Of a stretch of DNA of 64,000 bases, positions 24,643 to 32,526 are shown piece by piece; position 1 is the first letter of the stretch, and the number at the start of each line of letters is the position of its first letter. The position numbers were made by a program, and so were the translations under genes. This DNA is from Pelotomaculum sp. (GTDB lineage Bacteria > Bacillota > Desulfotomaculia > Desulfotomaculales > Pelotomaculaceae), in the NCBI GenBank assembly GCA_018435055.1, contig JAHDOA010000035.1:45932-109931 (forward strand). Reading direction: 5' to 3'. A model generated the notes under the pieces. The model was not told where the DNA came from. It worked only from the letters and a program-made list of their open reading frames with translations, and searched no databases.

Positions 24643-24762
24643 TCCGCTAATCCTCCATCGGGCCTTAAAATTCGATAATTTTTATAAGTATATCACATAT
24701 AGTCATTTTTTACTTTTATTATATACCTTGATTATAATTGCCCAAGCAGGTGTTGTCAGCAG

Positions 24763-24795
24763 CCGGAAACCGGCGCCAAAAGTACCGGTTTCCGG
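24763..24795 (-). terminator. Strong stem-loop after the XRE regulator gene
   Basis: Perfect 11-bp arms CCGGAAACCGG (24763-24773) / CCGGTTTCCGG (24785-24795) with an 11-nt loop, 18 bp beyond the stop of the minus-strand regulator. No T-tract, so it could be a 3' stabiliser rather than a true terminator. The remaining sequence to 24642 shows nothing else. Confidence 0.5.
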
Positions 24796-24812
24796 GGTTC
24801 ACTAGCTTGAAC

Positions 24813-25235
24813 CTATTTTTTTAAATAGACAGTCTTAACAATGCCTTTTACCTGTGATGAAATGTGTTTGTCGTAAGCCATTTCGGATAATCTTAGGAAA
24901 GTATCTCTGTCGATGTAATATTTATTTTGCAGTTCGGCTATTCTGTGAGTCGCGTCTTCCAAGTTCGATGCGGACAGGACATATTCCTCGAAGATCGGTT
25001 TTTCTTTTTTAAGTAAATGAGGGGTTGGTTCATCAATGTTGCCGACAAGGTAGTCAATGCTGGTTTCATATAAATTAGCAAGGGTTATTAAGGTGTTGAT
25101 ATCCGGCTCGCTAACTCCTTTTTCATAACCGGACAATGTTTTATTATTTATATTTGTTAATCTTTTAACCTGGACCTGGGTTAAATGCTTTGCTTCCCGT
25201 GCCGCCCTGAGGCGGATACCTAACCGGCTGCTCAT
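24813..25235 (-). CDS. XRE-family HTH regulator
   Basis: 140 residues. An N-terminal Cro/C1 helix-turn-helix (LRAAREAKHLTQVQVKRLTNI, SGYEKGVSEPDINTLITLA, ETSIDYLVGN) occupies residues 5-68. A C-terminal helical region of about 70 residues (EEYVLSASNLEDATHRIAEL, KYYIDRDTFLRLSEMAYD) is probably for oligomerisation or ligand binding and resembles no domain I can name. GGTGG lies upstream of ATG 25235. Its targets are unknown; it stands alone. Confidence 0.87.
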   Translation of the reverse strand: MSSRLGIRLRAAREAKHLTQVQVKRLTNINNKTLSGYEKGVSEPDINTLITLANLYETSIDYLVGNIDEPTPHLLKKEKPIFEEYVLSASNLEDATHRIAELQNKYYIDRDTFLRLSEMAYDKHISSQVKGIVKTVYLKK

Positions 25236-25482
25236 TTTTTTCCACCACCAATCCTATATTACCATTATTCCTAAAACCGAGGAAATAGTTCCTAAATACA
25301 TGGAAATAGGCATTTATTTCTTAGATATTAAGAATTATAATAAGGTTAATCAGGTGGTGAAATTAGGAAATTAATGCGGCCCGCCGGCGCTGCCGTTCTC
25401 CAGCAAGGGGGGATATGAAATCCGATTCGTTACATTTGAGGAGTTTTGGTTACTGCTGCGTAACGAAGCTGAAGGAGTAAAG

Positions 25483-25665
25483 ATGGATGCTTTTTTTGAG
25501 TGTGGTTGTCTTAAAATGCAATGGTCATTTAGTGATTCGGAAAAAATGCTGAAAATTATAAGATTTCTCAAAGAATACGGCGCCAGATACCAGGTTTGCG
25601 ACCTCTCTGTTTATTTCTGGGTGGCCGTCAATGAATACGGGCAACTCTACGTGGTAAAGGGCTAG
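25483..25665 (+). CDS. Small hypothetical protein (possibly 5'-disrupted)
   Basis: 60 residues starting MDAFFECGCLKMQWSFSDS and ending VNEYGQLYVVKG; not recognised. GAAGGAG at 25471-25477 is perfectly spaced for ATG 25483. The same frame is also open and protein-like for about 30 codons upstream (YEIRFVTFEEFWLLLRNEAE) with no start codon, while an AAGGGGGG ribosome-like run and an ATG (25415) sit at its beginning in the next frame. The gene may therefore have lost its original start through a single-base indel, leaving this internal start. Converges with, and overlaps by 4 bp, the next gene. Confidence 0.5.
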   Translation: MDAFFECGCLKMQWSFSDSEKMLKIIRFLKEYGARYQVCDLSVYFWVAVNEYGQLYVVKG

Positions 25666-25922
25666 AAAGGTCTCTTTTTATGATGAAATGGTGATGGCAT
25701 TTCTTTGTTTTTTTCCATCTCTTTTTCTGCTTTTTCCAGCCTGTCCAGGCCTACAATAATGCTGCGCAGCATTTCGTCGTTATAAAGATCGGTGATCCAG
25801 GCCTTCACTGTTTTCACATCGGCGCCGTAATGGCGTGAAAGGTTTTGCAGAAGGTTTTCTTCGGCGAGGATGCGGTCAATCATTCTCTGCCTGATGGAAA
25901 TTGTTTTGTTGTTGCCGGGCAT
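25662..25922 (-). CDS. Small hypothetical helical protein
   Basis: 86 residues, charged and largely helical (RMIDRILAEENLLQNLSRHYG, KTVKAWITDLYNDEMLRSII, GLDRLEKAEKEMEKNKE). The middle part resembles a helix-turn-helix-like pair (NLSRHYGADVKTVKAWI), but I do not recognise the family. ATG 25922 follows GCGAGGTG; the frame is open to 25931. Single gene. Confidence 0.6.
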   Translation of the reverse strand: MPGNNKTISIRQRMIDRILAEENLLQNLSRHYGADVKTVKAWITDLYNDEMLRSIIVGLDRLEKAEKEMEKNKEMPSPFHHKKRPF

Positions 25923-26072
25923 AATAGACACCTCGCTTTATTCTTGTTCCATTATAAAACTATTGAGCCCGGCATGCCAGAGCTATCCAAAATTACAGAG
26001 ACGAAACCCCAGCTCATATCTTGATATTATTTAAGTCAAAAATCACAGTTAAAGGAATGCCGGCCTGGATTA

Positions 26073-26825
26073 TTAATCAGAACCAGGCAGCAGTTTTCTT
26101 AATTCCATGGGCAGAGGGAACAGGATAGTGGTATTGGGTGAATTCGCCACCTCTGACAGGGAGCGCAGCGTCCGCAGGGTCAACCCGCCATTCACGCCGG
26201 TTAATACTTCTGAGGCCTGGGCCAGCTGCTCGGCTGCCTGGCGTTCTCCTTCGGCCTGAATTATTGCCGCCCGCCTGCTTCTTTCTGCTTCAGCCTGGCG
26301 TGCGATCGCCCTGGTCATCTCTGACGGCAGGACCACGTCCTTGATTTCCACCGATGTAACTTTAATTCCCCAGGGGTCAGTGGCTTCGTCTACTATTTTT
26401 TGCACTCTTTGGTTCAGCTTTTCACGCTGTGAAAGCAGATCATCAAGTTCGGCAGTGCCCACGACACTTCTAAGGGTGGTTTGGGCGTATTGGTTAGTCG
26501 CCGCGTGGACATTCTCCACGTTGACTATTGCTTTGTCCGGGTCTACAACCTTGTAATAAAGGACCGCGTTGACTTTGCAGGCGACATTGTCCCTGGTAAT
26601 GACTTCTTGAGGCGGCACGTCGAAAACTATCACCCGCAGGGAGACCCGGATTATTCTGTCAATAATCGGAATGATGAAAATAAGACCAGGCCCTCGCACA
26701 TTAATAAGCCTTCCCAGCCTGAACAACACTGCCCTTTCATACTCAGGAAGGATTTTTACCGCGGATGTGATAACAGAGAAAATTATTACGGCTAATATTA
26801 TTATTGAAAATAGGTTGTAAGACAT
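26073..26825 (-). CDS. Stomatin-like SPFH/band-7 membrane protein
   Basis: 250 residues: one N-terminal membrane anchor (FSIIILAVIIFSVITSAVKI), the SPFH domain (YERAVLFRLGRLINVRGPGL, VVDPDKAIVNVENVHAAT, about 28-185) and a helical tail rich in Ala/Glu (AIARQAEAERSRRAAIIQA) typical of bacterial stomatins that assemble into membrane microdomain rings. Its start overlaps the NfeD stop by 1 bp (TAATG), so the two are translationally coupled. NfeD-type proteases are known to cleave stomatin C-termini. Confidence 0.92.
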   Translation of the reverse strand: MSYNLFSIIILAVIIFSVITSAVKILPEYERAVLFRLGRLINVRGPGLIFIIPIIDRIIRVSLRVIVFDVPPQEVITRDNVACKVNAVLYYKVVDPDKAIVNVENVHAATNQYAQTTLRSVVGTAELDDLLSQREKLNQRVQKIVDEATDPWGIKVTSVEIKDVVLPSEMTRAIARQAEAERSRRAAIIQAEGERQAAEQLAQASEVLTGVNGGLTLRTLRSLSEVANSPNTTILFPLPMELRKLLPGSD

Positions 26826-28186
26826 TAGTTTTCCTCCTTCGCTGTGTCTGTATCATCATTATTGACTGCTGAACCTACAAAAAGAGTCATTCCCTGCCGT
26901 CCAAGCACTGTTACTCTTTCACCCTCCCGAATAGTATGCCCGTTTTTTGAAACTGCCTGCCATATTTCCCCCTTTATTCTAATCATGCCGCCGGGAGCAA
27001 GTTCAGTAACGGCGTAAGCAGATTTATTTTGAAATTCGGCTTCCCCGTGCACGGGCTTATACCTGCGAATGCGGGATACGCCCATAACAATTATTGATAT
27101 AAGTAACGCGCCGACCGCACCTACCCCCAGCACCAGGAGCTTAAAAGCGGAAAACCAGCCGGTCGGCATCAATGGCTCCACAGGGAAAAACAAGATGCCC
27201 AGGACAATGCTTACCAGGCCACCGACACCCAGCACACCGTAGGTCGGGGTGACAAATTCCGCCACCAGCAGCCCGGCGCCCAGCAGGATTAAGAATACCG
27301 CCGCAAGGTTGCCGCTGAACAAGCCCATCCCGGCCAGGCCCAATAAAAGGCTTATTGAACCGGCAATCTCGGGCAGTAAAAACCCGGGAGAGTAAAAGCC
27401 TATAATCAGTCCATAAATGCCGATCATCAGTAATATCATGGCGAAAGTAGGGTTGCTGACCAGGTGGATCAGCTGTTCATTTACGTTTAAGGGCAGCTCA
27501 GTGATCCTGGCTTCTGCCGTGGCCAGACGCCTGTCGCCGGCATTTGTTTTGACAGTCATGCCGTCAATCTTTTGCAGTAATTCGACTGTGTCGGCGGCGT
27601 TCATGTCCACCATTCCTATATCGAGGGCTCCGCTGTTGTTCAAGGTCAGGTTTTCCGTGACAAATTTTTCCGCCAGGCCGGCGGGGCGGCCTCTTTCAGC
27701 GGCAATGCTTTTCATATGGCCGGCTAAAAAATTAATGGTTTTTTGGTCTGCCGTTTGGGGGGATTCGCCGGGGGAGGCCATAGTTACCGGCATGGCGGCC
27801 CCGCAGGTGGTGGCGGGAGACATGGCGGCGATATGCCCGTTAATCAGGATAAAGGCGCCGGCTGAAGCTGCTATGGCGCCCTGCGGGTTAACGTATGTGA
27901 TAATGGGAACGTTTGAGGCGGACATCGCCTGTAAAATATCAAGAGTAGCCGACACCAGCCCGCCCGGGGTATTAAGTAATATTAAAACAGCGTCAGCCTG
28001 GTCTCTCTCCGCCAGGTAGAGGCCTCTTTGGATGTGTCTGGCCGTACCTTCTGTCACGGTATCGTCCAATTTGATCGAATAGACGGCAGGCTGTGTGTTT
28101 TCACCGGAAGACGGCGTTGATAAACACAATAATAAACAATAAAAAACAGATATGAATATCAAAAGCTTATTTTTTTTAGACCTCAT
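26825..28186 (-). CDS. NfeD-family membrane serine protease
   Basis: 453 residues: signal peptide (about 1-27), a ClpP-like serine protease domain (about 35-225) with probable nucleophile Ser108 in GAIAASAGAFI and the substrate-groove motif LLNTPGG, four to five membrane segments (about 240-370) and a C-terminal OB-fold NfeD domain (about 385-445; GMIRIKGEIWQAVS). This is the long NfeD form that is paired with a stomatin, which follows directly. The pair acts at the cytoplasmic membrane. AAGGTGA precedes ATG 28186. Confidence 0.92.
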   Translation of the reverse strand: MRSKKNKLLIFISVFYCLLLCLSTPSSGENTQPAVYSIKLDDTVTEGTARHIQRGLYLAERDQADAVLILLNTPGGLVSATLDILQAMSASNVPIITYVNPQGAIAASAGAFILINGHIAAMSPATTCGAAMPVTMASPGESPQTADQKTINFLAGHMKSIAAERGRPAGLAEKFVTENLTLNNSGALDIGMVDMNAADTVELLQKIDGMTVKTNAGDRRLATAEARITELPLNVNEQLIHLVSNPTFAMILLMIGIYGLIIGFYSPGFLLPEIAGSISLLLGLAGMGLFSGNLAAVFLILLGAGLLVAEFVTPTYGVLGVGGLVSIVLGILFFPVEPLMPTGWFSAFKLLVLGVGAVGALLISIIVMGVSRIRRYKPVHGEAEFQNKSAYAVTELAPGGMIRIKGEIWQAVSKNGHTIREGERVTVLGRQGMTLFVGSAVNNDDTDTAKEEN

Positions 28187-28257
28187 TGCTATTCACCTTT
28201 GACGGTTAACTCTATTTAGCTATTGTCAAATTCAATTAGTTTATGCACTCAATGCCA

Positions 28258-28292
28258 GCAAGAGGGTTGGTGATTATTGCCAACCCTCTTGC
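28258..28292 (-). terminator. Perfect stem-loop after sodC
   Basis: 13-bp perfect arms GCAAGAGGGTTGG (28258-28270) / CCAACCCTCTTGC (28280-28292) with a 9-nt loop, immediately past the sodC stop on the minus strand. No T-tract; it separates sodC from nfeD. Confidence 0.6.
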
Positions 28293-28296
28293 ACAG

Positions 28297-28773
28297 TTAC
28301 ATTATTGCTCCGCAGGCCAGGCGCCGGCCCGAGGCGCCCGCCGGCTGCGTCCGGTAGTCGTCCGGGTTTTCATGGATTATTACAGACCTGCCGATTACCT
28401 GGGAGACGCTGAACTTGTTAGTAAAGAAACCCATGACAGCCCGCTCCCCGTTTGAAAACAGCACCGGGAAATCTCCCGCGTGGTTGCCATGAGGCTGGTT
28501 ATAGGGATTCCAGTGTTCACCGGCGGCCTGAAACGGATTAGCGGGGTCACCCACAGCGCAATTCCCAAATTCATGTAAATGGAAGCCATGGGGTCCGACA
28601 GGCGCCCTGTTGTTCTGGGCCGGCTGATATGGCGGCAAGCCGGACACATCGGCAAAAATCCAGACGCCGCCGGGGACGTCATAAAAATACACGATACCGT
28701 TTATTTGCGGGCACAGAGGTCCGCCCCGCATGACCGCCCTGGCGGTCCTTGAATATAATCCCGTGTTATCCAT
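28297..28773 (-). CDS. sodC: Cu/Zn superoxide dismutase family protein
   Basis: 158 residues with both family signatures: GPHGFHLHEFGNC (Cu ligands) and GRSVIIHENPDDYRTQPAGASGRRLACGAI (given here only as landmarks around residues 125-155: HENPDD, GASGRRLACG). The disulfide cysteines and most metal-binding histidines are present (HLH, H in AGEHWN, NHAGDFP, VIIH). No signal peptide is visible, unusual because most bacterial SodC proteins are exported. GGAGTC precedes ATG 28773. It lies beside methionine sulfoxide reductase and flavodiiron genes, supporting a role in oxygen defence. Confidence 0.85.
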   Translation of the reverse strand: MDNTGLYSRTARAVMRGGPLCPQINGIVYFYDVPGGVWIFADVSGLPPYQPAQNNRAPVGPHGFHLHEFGNCAVGDPANPFQAAGEHWNPYNQPHGNHAGDFPVLFSNGERAVMGFFTNKFSVSQVIGRSVIIHENPDDYRTQPAGASGRRLACGAIM

Positions 28774-29023
28774 AACTGAAAGACTCCTTTACTTAAATTT
28801 AATTATTTATATCTTATGAAAAATTATCCGTAGTTGCCATAAAATGGTGTGGCAACAATCGCAAAGGTTTATATAAACTCCTGGAATAATTTTTATAATT
28901 AGAAGGGTATCATAAATAAAAATCTTATATGGTTAGCTTGGGGAAGAAAAAATACATCTGGAACTCAGGGATTACCTGGAAGAGCTAAAGGAGTAAAAAC
29001 TAACTTTAGAAAGAGTGGTGGCT

Positions 29024-29578
29024 ATGGCAGGCGCAAAAGAAAAGGGGCGAAATGAAATTGCCATTTTTGCGGGGGGCTGTTTCTGGTGCATGCTCGCGCC
29101 CTTTGCTGAAGCGAAGGGTGTTATTGAAGTCATACCCGGCTACACGGGCGGGCATAAAGACAATCCTACTTATCGGCAGGTCTGTTCGGACACGACCGGA
29201 CACTGCGAGGCGGTACAGGTCACCTTTGACACTGATTTGACAAGTTATGAAGAACTGCTGGATATCTTTTGGCGGCAGATCGACCCGACTGATGCGGGCG
29301 GGCAGTTTTTCGACCGGGGGTCTTCTTACCGGACGGCTGTATTTTACCTTGATGAGGCGCAGAGAGAAAAGGCGGAAGCGTCAAGGGAAGCCCTTAACAG
29401 CAGCGGCAGGTTTAACAAGCCCGTTGTAACTGCTGTTCTGCCGGCGTCAACTTTTTACCCGGCGGAAGATTACCACCACGACTATCACAAGAAAAATCCT
29501 GGACATTACAAACAGTACCGCAGGGGGTCGGGGCGTGACGCTTTTCTGGAAAAACACTGGAGCACATCAGTGAAGTAA
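29024..29578 (+). CDS. msrA: Peptide methionine-S-sulfoxide reductase MsrA
   Basis: About 184 residues. The catalytic motif GGCFWCM lies near residue 15, followed by GYTGGHKDNPTYRQVCSDTTG and the C-terminal YHHDYHKKNPGHY block. It repairs the S-epimer of methionine sulfoxide in oxidised proteins, using thioredoxin. ATG 29024 is chosen over GTG 29015. A short palindrome GTTGCCA-N10-TGGCAAC (28833-28856) lies in the upstream region. msrB follows after about 95 bp. Confidence 0.93.
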   Translation: MAGAKEKGRNEIAIFAGGCFWCMLAPFAEAKGVIEVIPGYTGGHKDNPTYRQVCSDTTGHCEAVQVTFDTDLTSYEELLDIFWRQIDPTDAGGQFFDRGSSYRTAVFYLDEAQREKAEASREALNSSGRFNKPVVTAVLPASTFYPAEDYHHDYHKKNPGHYKQYRRGSGRDAFLEKHWSTSVK

Positions 29579-29673
29579 TTATCACATCGAACACGTCTAA
29601 ATAAAAAAACAGACTGTCGACCAATACATATTGTTTAAATCCATGGTGTTGAAACCAACTGCCCAACTGAGAC

Positions 29674-30147
29674 GTGAGTAATGAGACGTGTGACCTGAGA
29701 GGTAACTTTATAGAAAGGTCTGATGATAAACTGGCAAAAGAAAAATTGACCGAGATGCAGTACCGGGTTACGCAAAAAAATGCGACAGAGCCACCCTTTA
29801 AAAATGAATACTGGGATAACAAGCGGGAAGGCATTTACGTTGATGTCGTCTCCGGCGCGCCGCTTTTCAGTTCAAAAGATAAATTCGATTCGGGCTGCGG
29901 CTGGCCCAGCTTCACCGGGCCGCTCGACCCGGGGGAAATAGTTGAGAAAAAAGACCCGAGCCATTTTATGGTCCGCACCGAGGTGCGCAGCAGGACGGAC
30001 GACTCGCACCTGGGCCATGTTTTCGGCGACGGCCCGGCCCCGCTGGGAACGCGTTATTGTATCAATTCAGCCGCCTTAAGGTTCATACCGAAAGAAGACC
30101 TGGAAAAGGAAGGTTACGGCCAGTATGCAGGACTGTTTAAAAGTTAA
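29674..30147 (+). CDS. msrB: Peptide methionine-R-sulfoxide reductase MsrB
   Basis: Up to 157 residues. Core motifs are [36 protein letters not shown] and [11 protein letters not shown], which holds the catalytic Cys. The zinc-binding CxxC pairs of many MsrB proteins are absent, as in the non-zinc class. The start is uncertain: GTG 29674 lies inside two copies of TGAGACGTG (29668-29690) and has no clear ribosome site, and the first 25 residues are unlike the family; a start near TTG 29749 would give the usual N-terminus. Partner of msrA upstream. Confidence 0.9.
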   Translation: MSNETCDLRGNFIERSDDKLAKEKLTEMQYRVTQKNATEPPFKNEYWDNKREGIYVDVVSGAPLFSSKDKFDSGCGWPSFTGPLDPGEIVEKKDPSHFMVRTEVRSRTDDSHLGHVFGDGPAPLGTRYCINSAALRFIPKEDLEKEGYGQYAGLFKS

Positions 30148-30183
30148 CGGGACAGAGCGATAAGATTTTTTCTGCTAACCGGG

Positions 30184-30208
30184 AGAGTCCGTATAAAGGC
30201 TCTTTTTT
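30184..30208 (+). terminator. Terminator after msrB
   Basis: AGAGTC pairs with GGCTCT (one G-U pair) around a 7-nt loop and is followed by TTTTTT. It directly abuts the next open frame. Confidence 0.65.
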
Positions 30209-30209
30209 A

Positions 30210-30905
30210 TTGGACGTCATAGCCATTATTGCCGCCAGTGCCGGTGTAATTGTTTTGCATCACCTGGGCATAATACCGGAAACTTATGTGATCTCCATCC
30301 TGCTGACGCTCCTGGCCCTGCACGCGCTGCAGGAAGCGCTGCGGGGAGAGGAGATAAAAGAGGACATCAAGACCATTGCCAAAAATGTGCAGGCCACCGA
30401 CTCCGAGGTTGAGCTGATCAAGCCCAGGGAACTACTGGTCTACACCGAGGAATTCGCCTTGAAAAACAGGGGTGAGGTGTGGTGGTTTAACGCCTGCTGC
30501 ACGATGTTTCGCTCGCAGGAGCTTTTTGACAGGCTGTTGAGGATTTCGATTGAAAGCTCCAAAACAACCAGGATTATTTTTGTGATGGACCTGTCCATGA
30601 AAGAGGCGTGGGAGCGGGATATCAGGCCAAAAATTGAAAAATGCCGTGATCGGGAGAAGGTGCAGGAGCCGGTGTGGTGTAACATTGATGAAAGCATCGC
30701 CTTCCAGATGATCGATGTCGGGGTGGGAAAGGAAGCCAAGGAGGCCCTGCTGGCCTTCTGGGGGGAGCCGTTTATGATGGAACTTGGCAGCAAAGGGCAG
30801 CATGTGCCGAGATACCTGATCCATGTCAAAAGTCAGTCCGGACTCATCTCCCGCCTGCAGGACATTTTTGTAAAATGCCGTTTGAAAAACAGCGGGAGCG
30901 GGTAG
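30210..30905 (+). CDS. Hypothetical membrane-anchored protein
   Basis: 231 residues; family not recognised. Two hydrophobic stretches (VIAIIAASAGVIVLHHLGII and TYVISILLTLLALHAL) form an N-terminal membrane hairpin, followed by a charged linker (GEEIKEDIKTIAKNVQATDS) and a soluble domain (VYTEEFALKNRGEVWWFNAC, IIFVMDLSMKEAW, VPRYLIHVKSQSGL). The start is the weakest part: TTG 30210 lies at the end of the msrB terminator and has no ribosome site. Base and codon use match its neighbours, so the frame itself looks real. It lies between msrB and the flavodiiron gene. Confidence 0.6.
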   Translation: MDVIAIIAASAGVIVLHHLGIIPETYVISILLTLLALHALQEALRGEEIKEDIKTIAKNVQATDSEVELIKPRELLVYTEEFALKNRGEVWWFNACCTMFRSQELFDRLLRISIESSKTTRIIFVMDLSMKEAWERDIRPKIEKCRDREKVQEPVWCNIDESIAFQMIDVGVGKEAKEALLAFWGEPFMMELGSKGQHVPRYLIHVKSQSGLISRLQDIFVKCRLKNSGSG

Positions 30906-31001
30906 CTAATTTTGTTAATAAAATATTAACTTTTACGAAAGCTAAAGTTAAGTTCCTCTTGCTAGAATGTTGTCAATACAATTTTGAGGAGCTGGTGGAT
31001 T

Positions 31002-32180
31002 ATGATTAAAATAAAAGATAATATTTACTGGGTGGGAATTAAGGACTGGGAATTAAAGAAATTTCACGGTGATGAGTATTCGACCCACCGGGGATCAACC
31101 TACAATTCTTATCTGATCAAAGACAAGAGGACAGCGCTGGTGGACACGGTATGGACTCCGTTTCACCGCGAATTTATCGACAACCTGGAGAAGAACATAG
31201 ACCTCAACAGCATAGATCTGATCGTGATCAACCACACTGAGCAGGACCACTGCGGCAGTCTTCCGTACCTGATGAAAAAGATCCCCGGCGCGCCCATCTA
31301 CTGCAGCAAGAACGGCGCGACGCTACTTAAAAGGCACTTTCATCAAGATTGGAATGTCAATATCGTTAAAACCGGTGACAGTGTTGACCTGGGAGACAAC
31401 AAGCTGGTCTTTGTGGAAATGCCCATGCTGCACTGGCCTGACTCCATGGCCACTTACGTGGCCGGCGCCAACACGCTGCTGTCCAATGACGCTTTCGGCC
31501 AGCACTACGCCTCCCCTTACATGTATAACGACGAGGTGGACCAGTGCGAGCTTTACCAGGAAGCGCAAAAATATTACGCCAATATATTAACCCCCTTCAG
31601 CAAGCTCGTGAAGGCCAAGATTAAGGAAATAACAGCGCTAAACCTGCCCATTGAGCTCATCGCGCCGAGCCACGGCGTCATCTGGCGGGACAACCCCATG
31701 CAGATCGTTGAAAAATACGACCAGTGGGCGAGCGACTACCACGAGGGCAAGGTGATTGTAATTTATGACTCCATGTGGGGCGCCACCAAACAAATGGCGC
31801 TGGCCATAGCCAGGGGCGTGGAGAGAAAAGGCCTGGGCGTGAAAGCCCTGAGCATGGGTAAATACGACAAGAGCGATTTAATAACGGAAATATTTAAATC
31901 CAGGGGTGTCATTGTCGGCAGCTCCACTGTCTACAAAGGTATCCTGGGCGACACCGCCGCTGTGCTGGAGATGATCAATTGGTTGAAATTTAAAAATAAA
32001 ATCGGAGCTGCTTTCGGTTCGTACGGGTGGAGCGGCGAGTCGGTTAAAATCATTGAAACAAGGCTGAAGGAAGCCGGTATCGAAATCGCAATGGAGGGCA
32101 TCAGGGCGCAGTACAACCCGTCGCCGGAAGAAATCAAAGCCTGCGAGGCCTTCGGCGAAGCGTTTGCGGAAAAAGTATAA
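31002..32180 (+). CDS. fprA: Flavodiiron protein (A-type flavoprotein, O2/NO reductase)
   Basis: About 392 residues: N-terminal metallo-beta-lactamase-like domain with diiron ligands in HTEQDHCGSLPYL (HxExDH), the MLHWPDSM block and SHGVIWR, then a C-terminal flavodoxin domain (YDSMWGATKQMALAIARG, FGSYGWSGESVK, about 252-390). Such proteins reduce O2 to water or NO to N2O in anaerobes, using electrons from rubredoxin or F420. ATG 31002 follows GAGGAG and GGTGG. Monocistronic, ending in a terminator, next to the Msr and SodC genes. Confidence 0.94.
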   Translation: MIKIKDNIYWVGIKDWELKKFHGDEYSTHRGSTYNSYLIKDKRTALVDTVWTPFHREFIDNLEKNIDLNSIDLIVINHTEQDHCGSLPYLMKKIPGAPIYCSKNGATLLKRHFHQDWNVNIVKTGDSVDLGDNKLVFVEMPMLHWPDSMATYVAGANTLLSNDAFGQHYASPYMYNDEVDQCELYQEAQKYYANILTPFSKLVKAKIKEITALNLPIELIAPSHGVIWRDNPMQIVEKYDQWASDYHEGKVIVIYDSMWGATKQMALAIARGVERKGLGVKALSMGKYDKSDLITEIFKSRGVIVGSSTVYKGILGDTAAVLEMINWLKFKNKIGAAFGSYGWSGESVKIIETRLKEAGIEIAMEGIRAQYNPSPEEIKACEAFGEAFAEKV

Positions 32181-32198
32181 ATTAATGGTTATTGTCAG

Positions 32199-32230
32199 GG
32201 CCTACCTTTTAAACGGGTGGGTCTTTTTTG
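32199..32230 (+). terminator. Terminator after fprA
   Basis: GGCCTACC (32199-32206) pairs, with two G-U pairs, with GGTGGGTC (32216-32223) and is followed by TTTTTT. Confidence 0.8.
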
Positions 32231-32526
32231 TAATACATTCAGGATAGTTTGTTCCAGGGAAAACAAGGCCAGGCTTTTTTAAAGTCTGTCAGTTTGGGGG
32301 AATATATACCTAACTTATACTTAACTTGCCGCATTATAGTTGATAAGGATTTAAAGAGGGGACAATTGGCTCAATGCCCATTACACGGTATAATTGAACC
32401 ATTCAGACCCGGCTTGCGTTTGTTCGCTACGGCATCAAGTCTGCCGCCGCCGGGCCTTGAGGATTATATAGACAGAAGTATTGTGTATATCGGACGATAA
32501 TTTAAACCAGTAAAGGAGGGTATTGC
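32231..32526. other. Intergenic region
   Basis: Nothing firmly supported. An 83-codon frame from TTG 32249 to 32500 ends in a protein-like stretch (LEDYIDRSIVYIGR) but has no ribosome site or recognisable motif. The strong ribosome site AAAGGAGGG of the next gene lies at its end. Confidence 0.3.

Noticed and set aside
32249..32500. 83-codon frame between fprA and the bactofilin-like gene
   Set aside because: TTG start without a ribosome site, no recognisable motif; mentioned only in the intergenic entry.
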